This document shows, in pieces, positions 1 through 11,095 of a stretch of 64,000 nucleotides of DNA. Under the pieces are notes generated by a model. That model was not told the origin of the DNA. It was given only the letters and a program-made list of their open reading frames with translations, and made no database searches. Each line of letters opens with the position of its first letter. The first letter of the stretch is position 1. The position numbers and the translations under genes were made by a program. Source of the DNA: Daucus carota subsp. sativus (Eukaryota; Streptophyta; Magnoliopsida; Apiales; Apiaceae); NCBI RefSeq assembly GCF_001625215.2, contig NC_030383.2, forward strand, positions 48,108,380 to 48,172,379, given 5' to 3'.

Positions 1-480
1 AAAAATATGTTATTAATATATGTATAATTTGTAATAATATGTATATTTCATAATTTGTAATTATATATTTGAAAAATTATATAATTTTTGTAAAATATTT
101 TCAACAGAAACACATCATTTATATTTTATATTCAACTATAAATATAAATAAAATTATATAATTTACATTTTACCAAAATATACTACTTAAACATATTTTT
201 TATAAACTGATATAATTTTCTTCTTGGTTTAATGTATATTACTCACCATATTTAATTTTTACCCCTATATTATAATTTATTTTTTAAAACAACAAATTTA
301 TTAAAACCAAAAATATAACCTTAAAATTCATTTAAACAACCAAATTTATTTTAATAATTCATTTCGAGGTTTCTTTTTAAATTTATTACAAAAATTCCAC
401 CTACCCATAATCCAAGTTATAATTAAAAAAAATATTTTATACATATTATATTGTTTTATTGTTTTGTTTAAAGTGTAACA
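1..480. other. AT-rich intergenic DNA, no gene seen
   Basis: Very AT-rich sequence with homopolymer runs and no open frame resembling a protein. I see no terminal repeats or RNA gene here. Confidence 0.6.
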
Positions 481-1030
481 ACTAGGGTAAAAAAAAATTG
501 CATGTGCGGGGGTTCGATGGCAAGATCAGTAAAGCAGGGCGCAACAGCCGTTTCTGTGAAAAGCACGGGTATACCAGCTTTCTGTAAAAGCAGCTTTTGG
601 ACAAAAAGCAGGGTTGGAAAAAGCAGGGTTAAACTTTACCAAACAAATTTACACCAGCTGTTTGACAAAAAGCTGCTGTTGTGGTTGCCAACTGCAACCC
701 CAAACAGACACTAAAAATAAGTGTAGTTATTGCTATAATATAGTACCAAAAAATTGTTTTTGATGCTAAAATAATATCACATCTCCAATGGTTGGTGCTA
801 TATCTTGTGCCAAATTTCACCAACTCTACAATGTACTTGAATATGTTGAGATATAAATTTATTTTTTTATTCATTTCCCTCTATTTTTTTACTTTTTGAT
901 GAGGTGACAATTATAGATATTGCTATAGTTTGTGCTAAATATAGCATCAATTATAGCAATATGCTATTTTAGCATCAAGTTTAACACACCATTGATGTTG
1001 AATTTTTTTGATTTTGAGTTATAATATATA
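481..1030. repeat. Degenerate MITE-like repetitive DNA
   Basis: From about 500 to 715 there are repeated AGCAGG/AAGCAG motifs ending near CCCCAAACAGACAC, the look of a worn hAT-type MITE end. From about 720 to 1020 there are repeated GCTATA/TAGCAT motifs. Matching motifs (TATAGCACAAGATATAGC) resume just after the Helitron at 1692, so the Helitron may have landed inside an older repeat. A short open frame at 502-714 is low-complexity and I do not regard it as a gene. Confidence 0.35.
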
Positions 1031-1691
1031 CTAGCCTTTAACCCGTGCAAAGCACGGGCGATTATAAAATTCGTAATTTGTTAATTATTATTTAAATTTT
1101 ACATCATCTTATTAGTATTTTAGTATTAATGAATTAGATTTTAACCAGATTATATTTACCAACTGATTACATTTTTTGGACGACTATGAATTATACCAAT
1201 ATCGGTTTATTATAATATAGTATATAAATAATATATACATTATATTTAAAAGAATAATGGTGGAGTTTTTTTTATCTTGTATAACATCACAAGTGTTAGT
1301 AATTTGAACGGTATAAAACTCTTTAATATTGTAAGAGTAAGAGAAGTCTACATGTCACCCACTTGTAGTTATAAAAAAGTGACCGAACCAAAATTTTGTA
1401 CGACTACAAATTAAACCTATGTTGCCTTATTATATTATTACCAATATCGGTTTATTATAATATAGTATATAAATAATATATACATTATATTTAAAAGAAT
1501 AATGGTGGAGTTTTTTTTATCTTGTATAACATCACAAGTGTTAGTAATTTGAACGGTATAAAACTCTTTAATATTGTAAGAGTAAGAGAAGTCTACATGT
1601 CACCCACTTGTAGTTATAAAAAAGTGACCGAACCAAAATTTTGTACGACTACAAATTAAACCTATGTTGCCTTATTATATTATAGTATAGA
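1031..1691 (-). mobile_element. Non-autonomous Helitron, copy 1
   Basis: Read on the minus strand it starts TCTATACTATAATATAATAA and ends with a GC-rich hairpin (CCCGTGC, short loop, GCACGGG), then GGTTAAAGGCTAG. A 5' TC, a 3' hairpin and a CTRR end are the diagnostic marks of Helitrons. It lies between a host A and T, the known Helitron target, with no target-site duplication. It has no Rep/helicase coding capacity. The termini match the second copy at 33544-34166 almost base for base. Most of its body is a perfect 245-bp tandem duplication. Confidence 0.85.
1194..1683. repeat. Perfect 245-bp tandem duplication inside the Helitron
   Basis: Copy 1 spans 1194-1438 and copy 2 spans 1439-1683. 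By eye the two copies are identical across the whole unit. The unit runs up to the Helitron's 5' terminus (minus-strand sense), so the second unit carries the element end. Confidence 0.9.
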
Positions 1692-1945
1692 TATAGCACA
1701 AGATATAGCTCACTATTGGATTTGCTCTAAGGCGTAATCCAGAGACACGGACCAAAGGCGAAAGGACCAAGCGACCCCTTAAGAATTAAATAAACAGACC
1801 ATTCCGCTCTTCCGCCACATGTAATTTCCGTGCCTGCTGGGCTGGCCCAGGTTGGTTGCCTTAATATTTAATACCGGCGTAATTTTGTCTTCTACTCTCG
1901 CCGGTTACATCTCTCTCTCCACTGTTTCACTCACATCTCTCTCTC

Positions 1946-1953
1946 TATATATA
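1946..1953 (+). promoter_or_regulatory. TATA box of the TOG/ARM-repeat gene
   Basis: TATATATA follows a CT-rich tract (CTCTCTCT) typical of plant core promoters. Transcription would start about 30 bp downstream, near 1975. A likely 5'UTR splice donor (CTTGGTAACT) lies at about 2000, giving a 5'UTR intron of about 1.2 kb before the coding exon. Confidence 0.5.
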
Positions 1954-3232
1954 CCGCAGCATCTTCTTCACTGATTCGTGGATCATCTACCTTGTCTTGG
2001 TAACTCTTCTCTACTCACTTTATACATTTCCTTTTACTTGCATTATCAATTAGGTTATCTTATCTATTTTAACAAAATGTATGTGTTTATTGTTTTAATT
2101 TTACTTGTTTACTGATTAATTGTGATAATGCTCTAACCTAGGGTTTGATTTTTGTACTCTACTCGATTAGTGAACTTAAAAGTACACAGTTGTGAGAATT
2201 TGTGGGAACTTTACTGTCACGTGTTTTACCTTCTATAGGTTGTGATTTGAACTTTGTTATTTTGCGCAATAGATCTCTATTCGGTGTATTGCTTTACACG
2301 ATCCGTTAGTTTGATAGTACTAGTAGGATTGATTGATTCGCAAAGCTCAAGTTGCTAGAAGCTTTAGTTTGGAGTGGTTTCAGTGTTACTCTTTTAGAGA
2401 AGAGGTTTATCGAATCACGATTAAGTAAAAAATGTAAGGGAGAATGTCATTGAGTAATGTTATTAAAATTTGTTGTCGGAAATAGTAGGTTATGATTCAG
2501 CGGGAGTCAATTTTTACTTGGAGGATATACGTACGTAGTTAAAATACATTTGAGGAAATGTGATGGAAGTGATTGAGATCTGTAACCTTTTGATGTTTGT
2601 TGCAACTAACGGTTACTTGAATGACAGTAAAATGTTTTGGTCTTGATAATTATGTTTTTTAAGTAATGCATGATCATATGGCCTTCTTTGGTTATTTTCC
2701 GTGGTTTGAGTTGGCTAACATTGTGTATTAAAGATAATTAAGATACCAAGGCTATGGAAATGGACTACATCAGTGATGAGACGCTGATTACATACGTTAA
2801 TTGTTATAGATACTGTATTGCAGCTTCTGTTTTATAATTCTCAGCAAATTAATTTGTTCAGTTTTGAAGCGTCATTATATTCCCCATGTTAAATTAGTAT
2901 TTACATGATAGACCAGTGGTTGCTAGAATAGATAAAGATCAGCTGTGCCAGGTCTTTTTGGTTTAAGCTCATCTTGGTCCTTCAGTATGCAGTTTGACTA
3001 ACCTTTATGCATCCCTAGTTTGGTTACATAAGTTTAATTTTATCTGTTGGATCATAATGCTTGCTGCAATTTAATTTAAGTATGTAACATTTCAGCTGAT
3101 CTTATGACAAGTTTAATTTGTCTTTTTGTTTGCTGATTCAGTCTGAAGGTTCTTGATGGTTTGGACTCTATTCTTATACTGATAATATCTTCTTTTTTTT
3201 TTTAATGCATTTTATTCTTAAACCCCGTAGTG

Positions 3233-5510
3233 ATGTCAGTAAACACTCTAACCGACCTCATTATGCTATCTGAATCTGAGAAGAACATTGAGAAATCCAC
3301 TAATGGGGGTTTTCACAAGCCTCAAATTGAACACAATGAGGGAAATTATGAAGAGAAAAAGAAATCCGCTTGTCCCTTGGTCGAAACATCTCCCAATGGA
3401 AATGGCACAGAGGCAGCCATTGCAGAAGTGGAATACATTGAATCTGAGAATTTGGAAGATGTTGAAGATCTCAATACAAATATTGAGGCAAGGGTGAATT
3501 TTAACATTTAATCTTATGTATCTGCTAATCAACTCTTTTGCCATATAAAACTATTATCGGGTTTAAAATACTTATAGGTCCTTGTTTGTTTTCCAGATTC
3601 TCAAAGGTGAGCTAGAGTCAAAAGACTGGGTTGTCGTTTGTGGGGCACTCAATAACGTACGGCGGTTATCACTGTTCCACAAGGAATTGCTGTGCGACAT
3701 GCTGTAAGTTACATTTGTCTTCTTATATATTGATGCAAATATTTGTAGTTCAGATGTCTCTGTAAGTCATGGTTGAGTAGAATGTTCTCTTCACGTATAG
3801 GGAGAATGTGGTGTCACTTGTTGTGAAATCCTTGAAGAACCCAAGAAGTGCCGTCTGCAAAACTGCAGTTATGACTTCAGCGGACATTTTTAAGGCATAT
3901 AATGATCGCATCATTGATTCGCTGGATCCACTGGTAACTAACACGTCTGACAATTTCTTATTACGTCATCAACGTGATTGCCATACACTTTAAAGTGTTA
4001 ATATTGTTAATATTCTTGTTCAGCTGGTCCAACTTCTTCTCAAGTCTTCACAAGACAAACGATTCGTATGTGAGGCAGCTGAAAAATCTTTAATAGCCAT
4101 GACTACCTGGGTCTCGCCAGTATTGTTGTTACCCAAGTTGCAAATTTATCTTAAGCACAAAAATCCTCGTATTCGAGCAAAGGCGTCAATGTGCTTTTGT
4201 CGCAGTTCACTACGACTGGTAAGAAATATAGGGGTCGTTTGGCTTAGTTTAAAAGAAGTACTTGTTGCTTATAAGTGAGAAGTTACTTATAATTTATGTT
4301 ATTTGGATAAAGTTTTTAGTATTTACAACTTATTAGGTAATAAATTGTTAATATAATATTAGAATATTATAAATTATCTTTTATAGTGATCCTATACATT
4401 TTTGTGAAGTCAAGTTTCAAAAATAAAAACAAGTCACTAAAAGAAGTTAGGATTTTCAACTTCTTAGATTCTGACTTATAATTCAGAAGCTGAGTTTTTC
4501 CAAGTCCAGCCAAACAAACACATAATTTTTTAAAAACTATGTGATAAAGAATGGTCAGAGACATTGAATTTTTCTACTTATTTGATGTTTTTATTATATA
4601 TGTAACAAATAGTACCAACTGTAATTGTTAGAACTTGCACATGATTCAGGTTTTCTCCGTCAACCAAGATGAACAGTTATGCCTTAAATACTGTAGGCCT
4701 TCTGGTCTCTTATTTTCCTTCATTTCTATTTCTCCTTCACTGGTATATGCCCTTTGTTTTTTCCATCAGATGCAAAAAAAAATCACCAGACAAATAGCTT
4801 AAATAAATACAGGAGAACTGAATAAATATTCTTGATAACCAAATGATGCAGTTTGCTATGTCTCCGCTAATTGTTTTTGTGTTGATAAAATGATATAGTT
4901 GTGGAATTAATTATTAACCTGTTGCTATGTAATTGGTCCTGAAAGCCAGCTTCATATAATATGATCATGTATCAAACTGTCAAGCTGACTTCTAATTTGA
5001 CACTCCTTTTTCTATTCAAAGATCAGCCCTTTGTCTCTGTGTTTTCTTTTCCGTGTTAGTCTTTCCTCCGGATGATTCTCCTAATATGGATAAAATTATT
5101 TGAACTGCTGATTAAAATTAAATTCTCATGTATCATGGCATTTTACGGTATTTTATAGTATATCAGTATCTTCTTGTTCTTTTAGAGCGGTAAGCATGAT
5201 GTATTGATTCAAGGCATGTCTATAGGGTTTTGATGGAATGGAGAAATATGGGATTGACAAATTGATCCATACAGCAGCATCACAGCTCAGTGACCAGCTT
5301 CCCGAGTCCAGGGAAGCTGCTCGAACCCTTCTGTTGGAGTTGCAGAGTGCTTATGAGAAATCACAAATCTCATTAGCAGCTACTGTCTCTGAGAACCAAG
5401 AAAAGAATTCTTGGGAGCAGTTCTGCCAGTCAAACCTTTCCATCTTAAGTGCTCAATCTGTCCTTCGGGCGACCAATGTTGCAAGGGAGGGACTTGCTAC
5501 GGGTACCTAG
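3233..5510 (+). CDS. Small TOG/ARM-repeat protein (CLASP-like)
   Basis: Five coding exons fit in phase: 3233-3493, 3597-3703, 3801-3933, 4024-4218 and 5226-5510, giving about 326 residues. The first 87 residues are acidic and disordered. The rest is alpha-helical ARM/HEAT sequence, with helices such as DWVVVCGALNNVRRLS, SAVCKTAVMTSADIF and NPRIRAKASMCFCRS. It ends with SDQLPESREAARTLLLELQ, a signature I associate with plant single-TOG proteins. TOG domains of the CLASP/XMAP215 family bind tubulin, so a microtubule-linked role is likely but inferred. The ATG is the first in the second exon; the first exon appears to be 5'UTR. Intron 4 (4219-5225) carries a MITE-like insert. A retained or extra exon near 4650-4740 cannot be excluded. 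Confidence 0.8.
4231..4523. mobile_element. MITE-like insert in intron 4 of the TOG gene
   Basis: It begins GTCGTTTGGCTTAGTTTAAA and ends GTCCAGCCAAACAAACA, so the outer 12-15 bases are imperfect inverted repeats (GTTTGGCT / AGCCAAAC). The ends resemble plant hAT-type MITEs. No clear target-site duplication is seen. Confidence 0.5.
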
Positions 5511-5888
5511 CAAGTATGCAACTTTTATCAAATTATAGTGGTTATTATCTCCTTTTGCTTCATTAGCTTTTACTTGTATATACTGTGAAGTATTGAGATG
5601 TCTGAGAGGCTGTTGAAGCATGTTGTTCAGCTATACATTCCTCGCTGGTTGAGTTTGATATATACACAATCTTATGTTTGTTAAAATGCGGGTGGTTAAA
5701 GGTATTCTGACTTTGTCTGAAAGGCTTCAGATACTTTGTCAAAGTTTTTCAAATCTGCTCGAGGTCAGATCTAGTGCTCGACCAGAGCTTAACATGGTTT
5801 AGTTACTGCTATAGTAAATTAAGGTGCTATAGATCCTAAGTTGAGGCTCTGGTCTTAATTCTTCTCGGATTCTTGGTAATACTACTTA

Positions 5889-6257
5889 GAGCATCTCCAA
5901 GAGGCTCTTCATTTAGGCTCCTAACTTGAGATTTGAGGGAGAAGAAAAATGTTGCTCCAAGAGACTCTTAGTGGCTCTTTAAATCACTAAGAGCCTCTTG
6001 TTTCTCTCTCCTCTCTCCTCAAAGTTAAGAGCCACCACATTGCTCTTAACTTATTTTTTCACAATAAAAAAATTCTTCCCTTCAATCCACCTTCATCTTT
6101 CCCTCTCTTTTGTTATAGTGGAGCCCAATATATGAATAAAGTATGAAATAGAGAAGAGATATAGAGAGTATTGTTGGAGTTTACACTCTTAACTTTGTCT
6201 TAAATTGCTAAGAGTCACATTTTTTATATTATAATTAGGAGCTTCTTGGAGATGCTC
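5889..6257. mobile_element. Tourist/Harbinger-like MITE, family A copy 1
   Basis: Termini are GAGCATCTCCAAGAGGCTCT and its inverted counterpart ending GGAGATGCTC. It is flanked on both sides by TTA (5886-5888 and 6258-6260), the 3-bp target duplication typical of PIF/Harbinger elements. No coding capacity. It lies about 380 bp past the TOG gene stop. The interior closely resembles the copy at 6937-7325, including the tract GTGGAGCCCAATATATGAAT. Confidence 0.8.
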
Positions 6258-6724
6258 TTAATAGCTGTACGGGATACGGCCATATTTGTAATGTAGGCGT
6301 GGAAGAGATTATGAGTACTTTTGATTCTTGTAACATGATCATCAGAGCATGTCCCATTCTAATCTTGAAAAAGATGAACATACTGCTATAATACTAAAAC
6401 AAGTACTGTACATCTCATTGCTCAAACAGATTTTAAAATATTGTCAAATAGATGCAAAATTAACTAAATGTACAACATATGGCATCTAAGAAACCAAATT
6501 AAACTTAGTTTACATATCACCTATCATGAACTAAAACATCTGATTGATTTTAAAACCGAAACCGCAATATTATAAATCGAAACCGAAACCACACAAACGG
6601 TTTTTAGTTTGATTTTGGTTTTTGATTTTAGAAACCATATTATTACGATTACGGTTTGGTATTGAGTCGAAATTGAACCAAACCACGCTCATCCTTAACA
6701 ACAGCAGATCTGAAGCTAATCATT
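6258..6724. other. Intergenic DNA, no gene seen
   Basis: AT-rich spacer. Around 6545-6670 there is a low-complexity tract with repeated AAACCGAAACC and GGTTTTTGATTTT motifs. No coding or RNA gene is visible. Confidence 0.5.
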
Positions 6725-6858
6725 TAGCACCAGTTGTAGAAACTTGAATGCGAAATGTCATAAAGTTTGCGGGCCCTTTATACATTTGCGTTAGCACCAG
6801 TTGTAGAAACTTGAATGCGAAATGTCATAAAGTTTGCGGGCCCTTTATACATTTGCGT
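6725..6858. repeat. Perfect 67-bp tandem duplication
   Basis: Two adjacent identical units (6725-6791 and 6792-6858) begin TAGCACCAGTTGTAGAAACT and contain GCGGGCCCTTTATAC. They lie between two family-A MITEs upstream of the first UGT gene. Confidence 0.9.
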
Positions 6859-6936
6859 GTTTAAACTGTGTACGTATAATTCAGGAGGTGTTTCCGGTGT
6901 GTGCTCAAAATCAATAAGTTACAAAAGTGGTTGTTA

Positions 6937-7325
6937 GAGCATCTCCAAGAGACTCTTTATTTAGGTTATTTAGGCTTCTAACTTGAGATTTCAGGAGGGA
7001 GAGGAAAAATGTTGCTCCAAGAGACTCTTAAGTGGCTCTTAAATCTTAAGAGCCTCTTGTTTCTCTCTCCTCTTTCCTCAAAGTTAAGAGCCACCATGGC
7101 TCCTAACTTATTTTTTTACAATAAAATTTTTTTTCCCTCCAATTTATCTCCATCTTTCACTCTCTTTTGTTGTAGTGGAGCCCAATATATGAATAAAATA
7201 TTAAATAGAGAAGAGATGGAGAGAGTATTGTTGGAGTTTACACTCTTAACTTTGTTCTAAATTGCTAAGAGCCACATTTTTTATATTATATTTAGGAACC
7301 AACAAAGAGGCTCTTGGAGATGCTA
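6937..7325. mobile_element. Tourist/Harbinger-like MITE, family A copy 2 (UGT promoter)
   Basis: Termini GAGCATCTCCAAGAGACTCT and the inverted end GGAGATGCTA, with flanking TTA duplications at 6934-6936 and 7326-7328. Same family as 5889-6257. Its end is only about 130 bp from the start codon of the first UGT gene, so it sits in that gene's proximal promoter. A short internal frame starting at 7009 is not a gene. Confidence 0.8.
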
Positions 7326-7456
7326 TTAGTCCACTAGAAAATCCGTAGTTCATTTACCTCCATTTTTATCTCACATTAGACACTGCCGTATTTCCAAATC
7401 TCATTATTTCATTAAACTCAGATAAAACTCAAGTTGAGATTTGCAGAGAGCTAAAA

Positions 7457-8842
7457 ATGAGTTCAAAGAGTGATAACAGATCCTCGTCTTCGCCTCCTCA
7501 TGTCGTGCTGTTCCCTTTCATGGCAAAAGGCCACACCATACCCACAATCCACTTGGCTCTTCTATTCCTTCGGCACGGCGCCAGAGTCACATTCTTCACC
7601 ACCCCTTCTAACCGCCCCTTCATCTCCGAACATCTCGGCGCCACCGCGGCCGACATTGTTGATCTCCCTTTCCCTCGAGTTCCCGGCATCCCTGCCGGCG
7701 TGGAGAGCACCGACAAGCTCCCGTCGCGGTCCCTGCTTCTCCCGTTCCTCACTTGCACTCCGCTGATGAAACCCAACTTTGAAGGGGCTCTAGAAGCGCT
7801 TCCGGATGTCACGTTCATGGTGACGGACTTGTTTCTTGGGTGGACGCTAGATTCGGCTTCGAAGCTTGGGATCCCTCGGCTCTCTTTCGGCGGGTGGAAT
7901 GTGTTCACCACGGTGATTTATGATGAACTTGTGCTTAGAGGACATCATGTACTTTTAGAGGCGAAAGGTGAAGAGGTGTTTCACCATCCGCATTTTGGTT
8001 CGATTGAGCTGACAGTAAAGCATTTTGAGCCTCATCTTGTTTGCTCAGAATTTTTCGTGGAACAGCTTGAAGCTACGTCAAGAAGCTATGGGACTATAGT
8101 TAACAGCTTTGACGAGCTGGAGCCGAGGTTTTTGGAGTTCTGGAACAGAGATTGTAAGCCCAGAGCTTGGTGTGTTGGTCCGTTATGTCTGGCTGAGGCA
8201 CCAGTAAGAGAAGCGGTGAGCCATGAGGGGTATAAATGGATGGAATGGCTAGACGAGAAGAAAGAGACCCCGGTTCTTTACGTGGCGTTTGGGTCTCAAG
8301 CGGAGGTATTGGAGGAGCAGATTGAGGAGATTAAGATTGGGCTAGAAAGGTCAGGAGTTAGTTTTTTGTGGGTGGTGGGGCAGAATGAGAAATTGGATGA
8401 AGGATTTGAAGAGAGAGTGAAGGGGAGAGGACTGGTGGTCAGAGAGTGGGTTGATCAGAGGAGGATTCTGGGGCACGAGAGTGTGAAGGGGTTTATGAGT
8501 CACTGTGGGTGGAACTCAGTGACCGAGAGTATATGTGCCAAGGTTCCTATTCTGGCTTGGCCAATGGGGGCAGATCAGCCGCTGAACGCGATCATTGTGG
8601 TGGATGAGATCAAGGTAGGGTTGATGGTGGAGACTTGTGATGGAAGCATGAGAGGGTTTGTCAAGGGGGAAGGTTTGGAGAGAATGGTGAGAGAGTTGAT
8701 GGAGGGAGAGAGAGGGGAGATTGTGAGGAAAAGAGTGGAGGAAGTGGGGGAGTTGGCGATCAAGGCAGTGGAAGAAGGAGGTTCTTCTTGGGTAAACATG
8801 AGTGAGCTCATTGCACAAATGCATGTCCGCAAAGATTCATAA
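7457..8842 (+). CDS. UDP-glycosyltransferase 1 (UGT90A-like)
   Basis: Single-exon family 1 glycosyltransferase of 461 residues, a normal UGT length. It should transfer a sugar from UDP-sugar to a small acceptor such as a flavonoid, hormone or other specialised metabolite in the cytosol; the acceptor cannot be read from sequence. The N-terminal half has the catalytic His26 (motif KGHTIP) and the partnering Asp124 (motif MVTDLF). The 44-residue PSPG donor box runs from Trp331 to Gln374, with HCGWNS in the middle. A final Gln is usually associated with UDP-glucose. Motifs VVLFPFMAKGHTIP, PGIPAGVEST and KPRAWCVGPLCL resemble Arabidopsis UGT90A1 from memory. The first 400 bp is noticeably GC-richer than the rest and than its paralogue. 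It is flanked closely by two MITEs. Confidence 0.93.
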   Translation: MSSKSDNRSSSSPPHVVLFPFMAKGHTIPTIHLALLFLRHGARVTFFTTPSNRPFISEHLGATAADIVDLPFPRVPGIPAGVESTDKLPSRSLLLPFLTCTPLMKPNFEGALEALPDVTFMVTDLFLGWTLDSASKLGIPRLSFGGWNVFTTVIYDELVLRGHHVLLEAKGEEVFHHPHFGSIELTVKHFEPHLVCSEFFVEQLEATSRSYGTIVNSFDELEPRFLEFWNRDCKPRAWCVGPLCLAEAPVREAVSHEGYKWMEWLDEKKETPVLYVAFGSQAEVLEEQIEEIKIGLERSGVSFLWVVGQNEKLDEGFEERVKGRGLVVREWVDQRRILGHESVKGFMSHCGWNSVTESICAKVPILAWPMGADQPLNAIIVVDEIKVGLMVETCDGSMRGFVKGEGLERMVRELMEGERGEIVRKRVEEVGELAIKAVEEGGSSWVNMSELIAQMHVRKDS

Positions 8843-8882
8843 GGAACAATCTTCAGTAGGCAAATGTTTAACAGAGACATAA

Positions 8883-9196
8883 GAGCAACTCGGAGGGCAA
8901 TATGTATAATAGTTGGCTATTTTATTGCCTATATTGAATATGTAAATTTTTTGCTAAGGGTTCTAATGATTACTCCAATGAGATTATCTATATTCATGCT
9001 TATGTAAATTTATACCTAAAGTCTTTCTTGGATCGACAAATATAGCTAACCAGACATGGTTGGCTATATTTTTTGCTAAGGTGAGGGCGGGTTGGAGTTC
9101 CAATTCTTTTACATAATCTTTAAAAGTGATACGTAGATTTCAAATAAGCGTCACCTAGATAATTTTAACTAAAGACTTTTATCATTGGAGATGCTC
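8883..9196. mobile_element. Tourist/Harbinger-like MITE, family D, in the UGT1 3' flank
   Basis: Starts GAGCAACTCGGAGGGCAATA and ends TTGGAGATGCTC, with TAA at both borders (8880-8882 and 9197-9199). It begins 40 bp after the UGT stop, so the gene's 3'UTR and polyadenylation signals probably lie in the element. No coding capacity. Confidence 0.65.
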
Positions 9197-9348
9197 TAAA
9201 ACGCTTAAATATTCGAACTCAACTTAAAAGTTAAAGTATAAGTACTCCTTTATATTTCCAACACCTCAAATAAGTTATATACTGCAAATCTGCAATACAT
9301 ATCAATCATTTTATCATGGATGATGGATATCGGTAATAATATAATTTA

Positions 9349-9519
9349 GGGAATTGATAAATAAGCTCCAAATTTTACTATTTAAGCTCCAATTCTACTT
9401 TTTTCATGCATTATCACCTACAATATGATTGAAACATGTGGAAAAAGTATGGTAATTATGGTATAAATTTTAAAATTGGAGCTTAAATAGTAAAATATGG
9501 AGCTTATTTATCAATTCCC
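9349..9519. mobile_element. Foldback hAT-type MITE with 8-bp target duplication
   Basis: A 171-bp element whose ends form near-perfect inverted repeats of about 47 bp. The left arm starts GGGAATTGATAAATAAGCTC and the right arm is its reverse complement with one clear mismatch. Both sides carry the octamer ATAATTTA (9341-9348 and 9520-9527), the duplication length made by hAT transposases. A transcript through it would fold into a long hairpin. Confidence 0.88.
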
Positions 9520-9527
9520 ATAATTTA

Positions 9528-11095
9528 TACCGAATATAAGGACTCGTGTATGCACTGCTCGCTACGACTAACAGGGCAGTCTAATAATGTTTGGTGCGGT
9601 TCGATAACTAAAAATGATGCTTCCTAAACGTTTTGCAATAATAAAATTCAATTTATCTATATAAGAAACAGTTTGTAACCCATATGTATAGGAGGTTTTC
9701 TCAAATCAGTTTATATCTTTTCCCACTTTACAACGCTGTCTTTCAATATGGGTCGTATTGTAAAGCATACACTGACTTCCGTTATTTGGGCAAATATGGG
9801 GGATTGAGTGTGCAAAATCTATATAACCGATGTTCGGTCGGTCATCGTTTCGATTAAGCGTTAACAAGTGGAAAAATCGTTTTTTCCAAAAATCAGTCAA
9901 AAAACGATAAAATCGGAATAAGTTGGTAAATTTAAAAAAATTAAAAAAACAAAGTAAAAAATTTTAAACTGTAAATTTAATTTCAAATAAAACAAAAGGC
10001 GTGAAAATGGAAAATCACAAAGTTAAAGTTGTTGGTTTTTTTACCTTTCACTCTTTCAATATTAGCCCCTAAACTCTAATTACATAAATCTGCAATATCT
10101 TCACTCAAAAATTTAGTCAAATTCATGCTTATATATGAGATGACTAGACTTGTATATGTATATATAGGCATGTTAATAAATTATCGTAATTCTTTTTGCA
10201 ATTGTTTTAATAAATTTCAAAAATTTGCAATCTTGTAAAAATTAACAATCTTTTTTAAATAATTATTTAAATTTCAAACCTTATTGTTCTAAAAAGATCT
10301 TTTTATTCTCTACAACTTTCGTTTTTTAAGTTTTTCCGAAAAGTATCGTTTAGATGGACAAAAAATTTAAATACATTTTAATTAAATATAATAAAATTTT
10401 TTAAAATATCCCTGATAATTTTAACAATATCGGTTATAAATGCTTCTTACATTTTACAAAAATGAGTCAAGAAAAGTCGGCCTTTTGACCTAAGAAAGGC
10501 TTAAAGAAGAGTTTTCTCACCAACTCAAGAAAGGTTCAATCATCAGAAATGGTTCGAGAACCAGGAGTCTTTTTGGCTCATGGGTGATTTAACATTTATG
10601 TTCAAATCATTCGGTTGGGAGATAGGAGCCACCGACATATGAACTCGAATATGCATGTGACAAGTATAAACCACACATGACGATTTTCCCCAGACCACAT
10701 ATCAATAATGCATATTTTAGTTAACCAATATTTTATACTATTTTAGCATGCAAACACCGACGAAGATCTCCGCAAATGTGGAAAGAGAATCCGGTGGTTT
10801 GACATTGATGTTTGAAATCATTTGTTAGTAATCAGAAAATCTCCACCAGATAATATATGATATTTTAAGTTATTATCTTAAAATATATGCACAAAAATTC
10901 ACATGCTTATTCTCTAAAATTAGGGATCTATTTGTCATTCTTCTATTTCATTCTTGCTAAATAGATATTTCCTTACCCATTTCTCATTTGATTTTTAATG
11001 ATTAAATATTTTAACTTTCATCTTTTGCGCATTCTTATTCACGATTTTTCATATTTTTATTTTAAAATTTTGAATTTAATATTATAATAATAATA
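9528..11095. other. Intergenic DNA, no gene seen
   Basis: AT-rich spacer between the UGT genes. I see no protein-like frame, RNA gene or complete transposable element. A 64-codon frame on the minus strand (9706-9900) has no recognisable features. Confidence 0.5.

Noticed and set aside
502-714. Plus-strand 70-codon frame near the left end
   Set aside because: It lies in low-complexity MITE-like sequence and its product has no recognisable feature.
1194-1683. Direct repeats considered as a CRISPR-like array
   Set aside because: Only two long identical adjacent units without spacers, inside a plant Helitron.
7498-8880. Several long minus-strand frames opposite the UGT1 gene, and the same opposite UGT2 (12571-13915)
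   Set aside because: They lack known motifs and are explained by codon bias on the coding strand.
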